The notes below the pieces were generated by a model. It was not told where the DNA came from. It worked only from the letters and a program-made list of their open reading frames with translations, and did not search any database. A program made the position numbers and the translations under genes. Shown here piece by piece: positions 21,398 to 30,064 of a DNA stretch of 37,895 bases. Position 1 is the first letter of the stretch. Each line of letters starts with the position of its first letter. Source of the stretch: Burkholderiales bacterium (GTDB lineage Bacteria; Pseudomonadota; Gammaproteobacteria; Burkholderiales; Burkholderiaceae_C); the NCBI GenBank assembly GCA_030602985.1, contig JAUVYR010000009.1:1-37895 (forward strand). Direction: 5' to 3'.

Positions 21398-21874
21398 ATG
21401 GAAATTCTTGACAAGTTTGATCTGGCCATCCTGCACCATTTGCAATCCGATGGCCGCCTGACCAACGCCGAGCTAGCCCAGCGCGTCGGCTTGTCACCCG
21501 CCCCCTGCTGGCGTCGTGTACGGGCACTGGAGCAGGCCGGTTACATCACCGGCTATCGGGCTGTACTGGATCGGCGCAAGATCGGGCTGGGCGTCCTTGC
21601 CTTTGTCAGGCTTGATGCCGAACGCAACACGGGCGATGCGACTCGTTTGCTTGAAGAAGCCATCAGGCGTTTGCCGGAAGTGATCAGCTGCCACTACATC
21701 AGCGGTGCGGGCACCTTCGAAATCCAGGTCGTCGTGCCGGATCTGGACAGTTTTTCACGCTTTGCCCTGCAGCGCCTCATCAACCTGCCCAATGTGAAAG
21801 ATCTCCACACCAGTTTTTCACTCGGGGAAGTCAAGACCGACAGCCCCTTGCCGCTCACCCATCTCAAAGCATGA
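21398..21874 (+). CDS. Lrp/AsnC family transcriptional regulator
   Basis: LDKFDLAILHHLQSDGRLTNAELAQRVGLSPAPCWRRVRALEQAGYI HTH and C-terminal RAM-like domain. Confidence 0.95.
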   Translation: MEILDKFDLAILHHLQSDGRLTNAELAQRVGLSPAPCWRRVRALEQAGYITGYRAVLDRRKIGLGVLAFVRLDAERNTGDATRLLEEAIRRLPEVISCHYISGAGTFEIQVVVPDLDSFSRFALQRLINLPNVKDLHTSFSLGEVKTDSPLPLTHLKA

Positions 21875-21881
21875 AAGCTCC

Positions 21882-24830
21882 GTGCGCCTGGTGTTGTACA
21901 GTCTGCGCCATTCCCTTCGTTCTGGCCGCTCTGTTTTGACCCGTCTTATTGTTCTGAATGCACTGGCAGCCATCGCTTATGCGTTAACAGGCTGGCTGTC
22001 GCTGCAGGCCGCGATCCCGCCGGACTACATCGCGATTTTCTTCGCGGCGGCAGGGGTCGGGCTGGGCGCCGTACTGATCGGCGGCTACCGACTGCTGCCC
22101 AGCGTCGCCATCGGGGCACTGGGTGTCCACTGGCTCGCCCACGGGCAAACAGGCCTGACCGATCTGACACTCAACATGTGGGTCTCACCCCTGGCGGCGA
22201 TGGCCATGGCAGGCCTGACCGCCTGGGCGATCCGCCGCTGGGTGGGCTACCCGACCACACTCGACCAGCCCCGCGAGTCGCTGGTCACCTTCTTGCTGAT
22301 CATCCCGGTCTGCACCTTGCTCAACGCCAGTGTGTCGGTGCCGACCCTGGTTCATGGCGGCGTCATCCCTCTGGAAGATGCCCTGCTGAGCTGGGCCACC
22401 TGGTGGCTCGCCGACACGCTGGGCGCCATCATTTTCACCCCCCTGATGCTGGTGCTTTTTGGTGAGCCGGCCAGGGCCTGGCGGCCGCGCTGGAAGACCG
22501 TGGCACTGCCCATGGGAGTGGCACTCTCGCTGATGGCGGGCATGTTGGGCCTGCTCAACAGCAAACAGCAGGAACAAACACAGGAAGCTTTTCAGGCAAC
22601 AGGTGACGCGCTGGCCAATCAGCTTCAACGGCGTCTCGACGCCCAGACAGACAGTGTGCAAGCGATTGGTAAAGTCATGGAGATGATCAGGCACACCGAT
22701 CAGGCCGGTTTTGAAAACACGACGCGGCTGTGGTTGCAGCGCTACCCGGGCAGCCAGAATTTTGGCTGGAGCCCGGTGGTGACTGATGAATCAAGACAAG
22801 CCTACGAGCTTGACCATCCGGGCATACGCATCCTGGGTCGGGATGCCGCAGGACAGACCCAGCCCGCCGCTGTGGCCGAGCGGTATCTGCCGCTGACATG
22901 GATCGCCCCGATGGCAGGGAATGAGGCTGCCAAGGGGCTGGACGTGAGCGTACTGCCTGCGACAGCGGCTGCCGTGCGGCGCGCGCTGGACACGCACGCC
23001 CCGGCGGTCACCGAGCCTTTCCGGCTGGTGCAGGAAACCGACCAGCAGCGAGCGGTGGTCATGTACCACGGGGTGTTCCTGCATGGGGAGCTCTTGGGTG
23101 TCGTGTCGTCCACCCTGCGCATGCGCGACATGCTTCAAGCAGCCCTGGGTGACTTGGAATCACGCGGTCTCAGCGTGTGTCTGGCAGACCCCTCCACCGC
23201 CAGCGGCAATCGCACGCTGGTGGGGGCTGATGGCTGTGGTGATCGGCTGCTGTCCGACGCCCTCCCTCGCTGGACGCAAGCCTGGCCGGTCTCCTTTGGC
23301 CAGCGGGACTGGACACTGTTCGTGACCGCCACACCCGCATTCTGGGTCCAGAGCCCACAACTGGGCATCTGGATCACCAGTGGCATGGGCCTGATCGCGA
23401 CCGCTCTGCTGGGCACCTTCCTGATCATCGTGACGGGTCAGGGACGGCGCACATCGCAACTGATCGAGGCACGCACCCAGGAGCTGGCACACAGCAATGC
23501 CACGCTGGCGCAGATGGCGCACTACGACCCCTTGACGGGTTTGGCCAACCGGGCCTTCTGGACCGAGCAGGCGGAAAGAACGCTCGCTGCTGCGGCCAAC
23601 GCTGGCGGCATGGTGGGCGTTGTGTTCCTGGATCTCGATCGGTTCAAGCACGTCAACGACAGCCTGGGGCACACCCAAGGGGACCACCTGCTGGTGACTA
23701 TCAGCGCACGCATCCAGGAGTGCTTGCGCACCCGTGATGTGCTGGCGCGCATCGGCGGTGACGAGTTTGTGCTGCTGCTCCCTGGCCTCAAGGGCCCGGA
23801 AGGTGCTGCCACCGTGGCGCAGAAAATTGCGCGGGTTTTGGCGATGCCGGTGCTCCTTGACAACATGCAGGTCAGGGTCACGGCCAGCCTGGGGGTATCG
23901 TTATTTCCCGAACATGGCCAGACGGTGGATGAACTGCTGCGGCAGGCCGACACGGCCATGTATGCCGCCAAAGCCGCGGGACGCAATCAGTGGCGCTTTT
24001 TTGTCCCCGACATGCACGAGCGGGTCTCCAAGCGACTGGCGATCGAGACACGGCTTCGGCTCGCCCTGGAACCGGGCCATGACGAACTCTCGCTGGCCTA
24101 TCAGCCGCAGATCGATGCCCGCAGTGGCAAAGTGGTGGCGCTGGAAGCACTGCTACGCTGGCATCATCCGGAGCTGGGTCCGATCTCACCTGCCGAGTTC
24201 ATCCCGATTGCGGAAGACTCCGGCCTGATCGAGCCAGTGGGGCTGTGGGTGCTGCAGCGTGTCTGTGAACAGATCAACACCTGGAACCAGAGCGATGACG
24301 CCCCTTGGGTGCAAGACCTGACGGTATCGATCAACGTGTCGGCGTTCGAGTTTGCACGCCCCCATTTCCTGGACCAGCTGCGTGCAGCCATCCGAGGACT
24401 CCAGGGAGCCACCCAGATCCTGGAACTTGAAATGACCGAAAGCCTGCTGGTTCAGGCCAATACCGAGACCCTGGAACGCCTGCATGCCATCAATACGCTG
24501 GGTATCCGGCTGTCACTGGACGACTTCGGCACCGGCTATTCAAGCCTAGGGTATCTGAAGCGGATGCCGCTGAGCAAACTCAAGATGGACCGCTCTTTCC
24601 TGCAGGGCATTCCTGGCGATCCTGAAAACGAGGCGATTGTGCGCGCCACTCTGTCCATGGCCCACGACCTCGACTTGCAGGTGGTGGCCGAGGGCGTCGA
24701 AACCCCCGGTCAACGCGACTTTCTGCGAGCGCATGGCTGCCATCTGTACCAAGGCTGGCTGTATGCCAAAGCGATGGCGCCAGGCGACTTGCTGACCTGG
24801 CTGCGGCTGCGGCCAGAGCCACCGGCCTGA
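21882..24830 (+). CDS. MASE1-CHASE-GGDEF-EAL cyclic-di-GMP turnover protein
   Basis: N-terminal multi-TM MASE1-like region, CHASE-like periplasmic region, RTRD-N5-GGDEF, EALLRW, DDFGTGYSSLGYLKRMPLSKLKMDRSF, VAEGVET; GTG start. Confidence 0.92.
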   Translation: MRLVLYSLRHSLRSGRSVLTRLIVLNALAAIAYALTGWLSLQAAIPPDYIAIFFAAAGVGLGAVLIGGYRLLPSVAIGALGVHWLAHGQTGLTDLTLNMWVSPLAAMAMAGLTAWAIRRWVGYPTTLDQPRESLVTFLLIIPVCTLLNASVSVPTLVHGGVIPLEDALLSWATWWLADTLGAIIFTPLMLVLFGEPARAWRPRWKTVALPMGVALSLMAGMLGLLNSKQQEQTQEAFQATGDALANQLQRRLDAQTDSVQAIGKVMEMIRHTDQAGFENTTRLWLQRYPGSQNFGWSPVVTDESRQAYELDHPGIRILGRDAAGQTQPAAVAERYLPLTWIAPMAGNEAAKGLDVSVLPATAAAVRRALDTHAPAVTEPFRLVQETDQQRAVVMYHGVFLHGELLGVVSSTLRMRDMLQAALGDLESRGLSVCLADPSTASGNRTLVGADGCGDRLLSDALPRWTQAWPVSFGQRDWTLFVTATPAFWVQSPQLGIWITSGMGLIATALLGTFLIIVTGQGRRTSQLIEARTQELAHSNATLAQMAHYDPLTGLANRAFWTEQAERTLAAAANAGGMVGVVFLDLDRFKHVNDSLGHTQGDHLLVTISARIQECLRTRDVLARIGGDEFVLLLPGLKGPEGAATVAQKIARVLAMPVLLDNMQVRVTASLGVSLFPEHGQTVDELLRQADTAMYAAKAAGRNQWRFFVPDMHERVSKRLAIETRLRLALEPGHDELSLAYQPQIDARSGKVVALEALLRWHHPELGPISPAEFIPIAEDSGLIEPVGLWVLQRVCEQINTWNQSDDAPWVQDLTVSINVSAFEFARPHFLDQLRAAIRGLQGATQILELEMTESLLVQANTETLERLHAINTLGIRLSLDDFGTGYSSLGYLKRMPLSKLKMDRSFLQGIPGDPENEAIVRATLSMAHDLDLQVVAEGVETPGQRDFLRAHGCHLYQGWLYAKAMAPGDLLTWLRLRPEPPA

Positions 24831-24831
24831 C

Positions 24832-25521
24832 TCAGCGCAGGAGCGCCTTGAAAAAGGCACGCGTGCGGTCGAGTGCCAGCTGCGCAGCAGACGCATCATA
24901 TGAGCCGCGCTGATCGCAATTGAACCCATGATGCGCAGGGTAGGTGTGTACCCCGATGCCGGGATGGCGCCGTTTGAAGGCCTCGACCGAATCCAGCGGA
25001 ATCCAGTGATCTTGCTCGGCAAAGTGAGCCATGACCGGGCATTGGGGTTGAGGCGACATCTCCGCTTCGGTGGTCATGCCACCGCCGTAGTAGGGCACGG
25101 CCGCCGACAGGCCATTGAGTTGACAGGCACTGCGCCAGGTCAGCAGCCCACCCCAGCAGTAACCCACGATGCCCACCTTGCCTCCGCTGGTCGATGCCGC
25201 CTGGTCAATGGCTGCCTGAATATCGGCCATCACGCCTGGGGCAGGCAGCGCTTCGACAGCCGTCTTCAAGCCAAAGCCGGTTTGCATGTCGGCCTCACTG
25301 TAACCCAGCTCTACCCCCACTTGTACACGCTGGAAAGTGGACGGTGCGATGACCCAGTACCCTTCTTGCGCCCAGCCATCGGCCACGGCGCGGATGTGAC
25401 TGTTCACCCCGAAAATCTCCTGCAGCACCACCAGCCCCCCTTGTACGGGCCCCACAGGTTCTGCCACATAGGCAACCACATCGGTTCCATCGCGGCTGTT
25501 CAACGTGATCCACTGACTCAT
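24832..25521 (-). CDS. Dienelactone hydrolase family protein
   Basis: VVLQEIFGVNSHIR, VGIVGYCWGG nucleophile motif, YPAHHGFNCDQRGSYD. Confidence 0.9.
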   Translation of the reverse strand: MSQWITLNSRDGTDVVAYVAEPVGPVQGGLVVLQEIFGVNSHIRAVADGWAQEGYWVIAPSTFQRVQVGVELGYSEADMQTGFGLKTAVEALPAPGVMADIQAAIDQAASTSGGKVGIVGYCWGGLLTWRSACQLNGLSAAVPYYGGGMTTEAEMSPQPQCPVMAHFAEQDHWIPLDSVEAFKRRHPGIGVHTYPAHHGFNCDQRGSYDASAAQLALDRTRAFFKALLR

Positions 25522-25541
25522 GCAAACTCCTTCACCAAGCA

Positions 25542-25982
25542 TCAAGAAGAGGACGCGTCACCTTTGACAAAGGTAACCGGTACGGGGGATTTGTCCAGCA
25601 TGCTTTGCGACACCGACCCCAGCAATGCGCGACGCACTGCACTGGCACCGTGGCTCCCCATGATGACGGCATCACAGCCTTCCACCTCCAGTACCTCAAG
25701 CAGCATGGGCACAGGGTCACCAGTCATCACATGTTGTGTGAATGACATATTAGCCGCTCTCGCGAGCTCCATAGCCGGAGCCATCAGGTCCAGGCCGGCC
25801 GCCTGCGCCACCTCCTTCAAGGCCGCTTCATCATGCAGGGTGACCATCTCGTACAGGGTGGCCGGCTCCTGGACATTGACCAGGACCAGTTCGCAAGGCA
25901 GGCCTGCGCGCGCCATCGCAATCACGTGCGCCACCGCTTCCAGTGACAGTTCGGATCCGTCGATCGGTATCAGCCATTTCAT
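25542..25982 (-). CDS. Universal stress protein (UspA family)
   Basis: MKWLIPIDGSELSLEAV start; ATP-binding G-x2-G-x9-G-S motif in MGSHGASAVRRALLGSVSQ. Confidence 0.9.
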   Translation of the reverse strand: MKWLIPIDGSELSLEAVAHVIAMARAGLPCELVLVNVQEPATLYEMVTLHDEAALKEVAQAAGLDLMAPAMELARAANMSFTQHVMTGDPVPMLLEVLEVEGCDAVIMGSHGASAVRRALLGSVSQSMLDKSPVPVTFVKGDASSS

Positions 25983-26082
25983 CTTGTGCTCCTGAGTGAG
26001 TTTTATTGTCATCATAGCGCCGCTGTGTCCTCCGATCGATGCGGCAACAGAGCCTTTTCGATTTCGCGTACACAATCACCCC

Positions 26083-27681
26083 ATGCACGACGTTCCCACC
26101 CACCACAGCCCGCCACTCGGGTTGTCGGCCCTGGCCCCCTTTGAGCACCGCGTGTTCAGCCTCTTGTGGCTGACCTGGCTCATGGCCAACGTCAGCATGT
26201 GGATGAACGATGTGGCAGCCGCCTGGCTCATGACCTCGATTGCGCCGTCGCCGGTCTGGGTGGCCCTGGTGCAGACAGCGGCCACCCTGCCGGTGTTTTT
26301 GCTCGGCCTGCCCAGTGGCGCGCTGGCCGATACGCTGGACCGCCGACGCTATTTCCTCGGCACCCAGCTGTGGATCGCAGGCGTGGCGCTGGTCATGTGC
26401 ACCTTCATCGTCCTGGACGCCATGACCCCGGTCTGGTTGCTGGTGCTGGTGTTTGCCAATGGCATCGGGCTGGCGATGCGATGGCCCGTGTTTGCGGCCC
26501 TGGTGCCGGAATTGGTCCCCAGACAGCAACTGCCTCAGGCACTGGCCCTCAATGGCGTGTCGATGAACGCTTCCCGCATCATCGGCCCGCTGCTGGCTGG
26601 CGCCATCATCGCATCGTTCGGCAGTGCCTGGGTCTTCTTCCTGAATGCCGTGCTGGCGTGTGTGTCGGCCGTCATCATCTGGCGCTGGAAGCGCGATCAC
26701 ACGCCCAGTCCACTGGGTCGAGAGCCGTTCTTCAGTGCCATGCGCGTGGGCTGGCAATATGTGTCGCAGTCGCCAAGGCTGCTGGTGGTGTACCTGCACA
26801 TTGCGCTGTTCTTCTTCCATTCCACGGCACTGATGGCCCTGCTGCCTTTGCTGGCATTGCGGATCGAGGGAGGCAATGCCGCCACCTTCACCCTGCTGCT
26901 GGCCACCATGGGCAGTGGCGCCATCGTTTCCGCGCTCTTCTTGCCGCGCATCCGCCAGATGCTCTCGCGCGACACGGTGGTCTGGTGGGGCTCGGCGCTG
27001 CAAGCCACCGCCATGGCCATCGTCGCCTTTTCGTCCACCTTGTGGACCACGGTGCCGGCCATGTTCCTTGCGGGCATGGCCTGGATTGCCACCGCCAATT
27101 CATTGAGCGTCTCAGCCCAGATGAGCCTGCCGGACTGGGTTCGTGCGCGTGGCATGTCGGTCTATCAAATGGCCATCATGGGCGGCGCAGCCAGCGGTGC
27201 AGCGTTCTGGGGTCTGGTGGCCAGTTGGACTGACGTGCACTGGAGCGTGGGCATGGCCGCTTTGTCGGGTCTGATCGCGGTGACCTTGGCCCAGCGTTTC
27301 GTCCGCGAGAGAGGTCTGATCGAGGACCTCACACCCGCTCAGCCCTGGCCTGCCCCAGCGGTACCGGCTGCACCTGGCCCCGGTCGGGTGGTGGTGTGCA
27401 TCGACTATCAGATCGATCCGGCTCAAGCCGATGCCTTCCGCACCCTGATGCAGGACAGCCGGCGCAGCCGCCTGCGCATGGGCGCGCTGGATTGGGAGCT
27501 GTGGCAGGATGCCGCCGACCCTGGCCATTTCGTCGAGCGTATCACCGACGAAAGCTGGAACGAACACCTGCGACGATTTGACCGGGTCACTGCCTCCGAC
27601 GTGGCCCTGCGTGAGCGCAAACTGGCCTTCCATTTGGGCGATGGCCCGCCACGGGTGACCCGTTACCTGACCCACTCTTGA
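26083..27681 (+). CDS. MFS transporter (MFS_3-type) with C-terminal soluble ABM-like domain
   Basis: ~11-12 TM segments then a ~95 aa soluble tail (VVCIDYQIDPAQADAFRTLMQDSRRSRLRMGALDWELWQDAADPGHFVERI). Confidence 0.87.
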   Translation: MHDVPTHHSPPLGLSALAPFEHRVFSLLWLTWLMANVSMWMNDVAAAWLMTSIAPSPVWVALVQTAATLPVFLLGLPSGALADTLDRRRYFLGTQLWIAGVALVMCTFIVLDAMTPVWLLVLVFANGIGLAMRWPVFAALVPELVPRQQLPQALALNGVSMNASRIIGPLLAGAIIASFGSAWVFFLNAVLACVSAVIIWRWKRDHTPSPLGREPFFSAMRVGWQYVSQSPRLLVVYLHIALFFFHSTALMALLPLLALRIEGGNAATFTLLLATMGSGAIVSALFLPRIRQMLSRDTVVWWGSALQATAMAIVAFSSTLWTTVPAMFLAGMAWIATANSLSVSAQMSLPDWVRARGMSVYQMAIMGGAASGAAFWGLVASWTDVHWSVGMAALSGLIAVTLAQRFVRERGLIEDLTPAQPWPAPAVPAAPGPGRVVVCIDYQIDPAQADAFRTLMQDSRRSRLRMGALDWELWQDAADPGHFVERITDESWNEHLRRFDRVTASDVALRERKLAFHLGDGPPRVTRYLTHS

Positions 27682-27693
27682 ACGACCTGAACG

Positions 27694-28197
27694 ATGGCTG
27701 ACTACCGCATCCTGTTCTTCTGCATGGGCAACATCTGCCGCAGCCCGACGGCGCATGGGGTGTTTGCCCATCAACTTCAACGCGCTGGCCTTGCGCACCG
27801 GGTGGCGGTGGATTCGGCAGGCACACACAACTACCACCCCGGCAAGCCGCCAGACCTTCGCACCCAGCGCCATGCCCTCATGCGAGGCTACGATCTGTCC
27901 GACCTGCGGGCGCGACAACTGGTCGACGCCGACTTTGCATCGTTCGATCTGTTGCTGGGTATGGACTGGGACAACATGGCGCTGGCCGAAGCCATGGCCC
28001 CACCGGAACACCTGCGTAAGCTTCGCCGATTGACCGAGTTCTGCCTTGCTCATACCTCGCCCGTGGTGCCGGACCCTTATGACGGCGGCGATGATGATTT
28101 CGTCCATGTGCTGGATCTGGTGGAAGATGCCACCCAAGGCCTGCTGCGACATGTGCAACGCGAACTGTCCAGACTGGACGCACAGAGGGGCGCCTGA
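27694..28197 (+). CDS. Low-molecular-weight protein-tyrosine phosphatase
   Basis: Catalytic CMGNICRS (CX5R) loop and DPYDGGDDDF general-acid loop. Confidence 0.93.
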   Translation: MADYRILFFCMGNICRSPTAHGVFAHQLQRAGLAHRVAVDSAGTHNYHPGKPPDLRTQRHALMRGYDLSDLRARQLVDADFASFDLLLGMDWDNMALAEAMAPPEHLRKLRRLTEFCLAHTSPVVPDPYDGGDDDFVHVLDLVEDATQGLLRHVQRELSRLDAQRGA

Positions 28198-29363
28198 TGA
28201 GTCCGCAAGCGCTTCAAGGCATCCGTGTGCTGGAGCTGGGTCAGTTGATCGCTGGTCCGTTTGCGGGCAAGACGCTGGGCGATTTTGGGGCCGACGTCAT
28301 CAAGATCGAACCGCCGGTGACGGGCGACCCGTTGCGCAAGTGGCGTTTGTGCCGCAATGGCACATCGGTCTGGTGGGAAGTCCAGTCTCGTAACAAGCGC
28401 TCGGTGGTGCTCGACTTGCGTACTGAAGAGGGTCAGGCTGCAGTGCGCCAGCTCGCTGCCGAGGCGGATGTGCTGATCGAAAACTTCAAGCCCGGCACCA
28501 TGGAGTCCTGGGGGCTGGGCTGGGATGTGCTGCATGCACTCAATCCCCGGCTGATCATGTTGCGATTGTCCGGCTATGGCCAGACGGGGCCCTACGCCTC
28601 CAAGCCCGGCTTCGGTATTTTGGGAGAAGCGATGGGTGGCTTGCGCCATCTGACCGGTGAGCCGGGGCGCGTGCCGGTGCGCACCGGCGTGTCGATTGGC
28701 GATTCCATCGCCGCGCTTCATGGGGTCATCGGTGTGCTGCTCGCGCTCTACCACCGTGACGCCCGTGGTGGTACGGGTCAGATGATTGATGTGGCCCTGT
28801 ACGAAAGCGTGTTCAACCTCATGGAAAGCCTGCTGCCTGAATACGATGCATTCGGCGTGGTGCGCGAACGAGCAGGCAGCGCCCTTCCGGGCATTGCCCC
28901 GTCGAATGCCTACCGTTGTGCCGATGAATCGTATGTCTTGATTGGCGGCAATGGTGACAGCATCTTCAAACGGCTGATGCACGCCATCGAGCGGCCGGAT
29001 ATGGCGCAGGAAGCCGAACTGACTCACAACGATGGGCGAGCCAGACACAGCGCGCGCATTGATGCGGCGATCGAGGCCTGGACATCGACACGCCCGCTGG
29101 CCACGGTGTTGCAGGTACTGGACGCGGCACATGTGCCCGCCGGGAAAATCTACACCGCTGCAGACATCGCATCAGATCCGCAGTACCTGTCGCGGGAGAT
29201 GATCGTGTCGTCCACCGACCGCCATGGTCAGCCGCTGAAAGTGCCCGGCATCATGCCCAAAATGAGTGCGACCCCCGGCGCCATCCGCCAGCCGGCGCCC
29301 CAACTGGGTGAACACACCGACGAGGTCATGGGTCAGTCAGGTTGGCCGGGCGCTTCATGCTGA
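28197..29363 (+). CDS. CaiB/BaiF family CoA transferase
   Basis: GIRVLELGQLIAGPFAGKTLGDFGADVIKIEPP, NKRSVVLDLRTEEGQ, ENFKPGTMESWGLG; start overlaps the upstream stop (TGATG). Confidence 0.95.
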   Translation: MSPQALQGIRVLELGQLIAGPFAGKTLGDFGADVIKIEPPVTGDPLRKWRLCRNGTSVWWEVQSRNKRSVVLDLRTEEGQAAVRQLAAEADVLIENFKPGTMESWGLGWDVLHALNPRLIMLRLSGYGQTGPYASKPGFGILGEAMGGLRHLTGEPGRVPVRTGVSIGDSIAALHGVIGVLLALYHRDARGGTGQMIDVALYESVFNLMESLLPEYDAFGVVRERAGSALPGIAPSNAYRCADESYVLIGGNGDSIFKRLMHAIERPDMAQEAELTHNDGRARHSARIDAAIEAWTSTRPLATVLQVLDAAHVPAGKIYTAADIASDPQYLSREMIVSSTDRHGQPLKVPGIMPKMSATPGAIRQPAPQLGEHTDEVMGQSGWPGASC

Positions 29364-29458
29364 GCATGCCTGTGGACAGGTTGATCCAGTTCGCCACAAA
29401 ACCATCTGATGACTGACGGGGGGCGGGCCTAGCCCGGAAAGTCAGCACCCCAAACACA

Positions 29459-29484
29459 AATGGCTTCCTGAAAAGGAAGCCATT
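29459..29484 (-). terminator. Probable intrinsic terminator of the alpha operon / tRNA-fMet transcript
   Basis: Perfect 10-bp stem AATGGCTTCC/GGAAGCCATT with 6-nt loop; minus-strand continuation is TTTGTGTTTGG-like. Confidence 0.7.
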
Positions 29485-29498
29485 GTGCTAAGTTTATT

Positions 29499-29575
<77 letters not shown>

Positions 29576-29586
29576 CCAAGTCCTGA

Positions 29587-29592
29587 ATTATA
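29587..29592 (-). promoter_or_regulatory. Perfect -10 box TATAAT positioned for the tRNA-fMet gene
   Basis: TATAAT on minus strand 11 bp upstream of tRNA nucleotide 1; no good -35 at 16-18 bp. Confidence 0.45.
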
Positions 29593-29599
29593 ACACGAA

Positions 29600-29995
29600 T
29601 TATTCGGCCGATCCGGCGGTGTCACCAGTGGTTTGCTCGGCGCGATCGACCAACTCAATCAGAGCCATGGGTGCGTTGTCACCCACACGGAAACCCATCT
29701 TGAGAATACGTGTGTAGCCACCTGGACGGGTCGCGAAGCGCGGGCCCAACTCGTTGAACAGCTTCACGACCACATCGCGATCACGCAGGCGGTCGAAAGC
29801 CAGGCGCTTGTTGGCCAGTGTGGGGTTCTTGGCCAGGGTGATCATGGGCTCGACCACGCGGCGCAATTCCTTGGCTTTGGGAACCGTGGTTTTGATGGCC
29901 TCATGCGTGAGCAGTGAGTTCATCATGTTACGCAGCATGGCCAGGCGGTGGCTGCTGGTGCGGTTGAGTTTACGAAGTCCGGGTCCGTGACGCAG
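29600..29995 (-). CDS. rplQ: 50S ribosomal protein L17, apparent CTG start
   Basis: Track ORF starts at internal ATG (29938), but in-frame upstream codons encode (L/M)[18 protein letters not shown], the conserved L17 N-terminus; AAAGGAA 6 nt before CTG. Confidence 0.92.
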   Translation of the reverse strand: MRHGPGLRKLNRTSSHRLAMLRNMMNSLLTHEAIKTTVPKAKELRRVVEPMITLAKNPTLANKRLAFDRLRDRDVVVKLFNELGPRFATRPGGYTRILKMGFRVGDNAPMALIELVDRAEQTTGDTAGSAE

Positions 29996-30015
29996 GGTGA
30001 GTTCCTTTCTAATTT

Positions 30016-30045
30016 CCCCCGCAGCCGTATCAGGTACTGCGGGGG
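30016..30045 (-). other. Perfect 9-bp hairpin in the rpoA-rplQ intergenic region
   Basis: CCCCCGCAG-N12-CTGCGGGGG immediately upstream of the rplQ Shine-Dalgarno. Confidence 0.7.
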
Positions 30046-30064
30046 GTCAGGGCAGTAAAAACGA

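Noticed and set aside
25831-27003. 390-aa minus-strand ORF opposite the MFS gene
   Set aside because: His/Gln/Arg-rich shadow ORF; MFS frame is the coherent one
28077-29132. 351-aa minus-strand ORF opposite the CoA transferase
   Set aside because: Antisense shadow; CaiB/BaiF motifs on the plus strand are unambiguous
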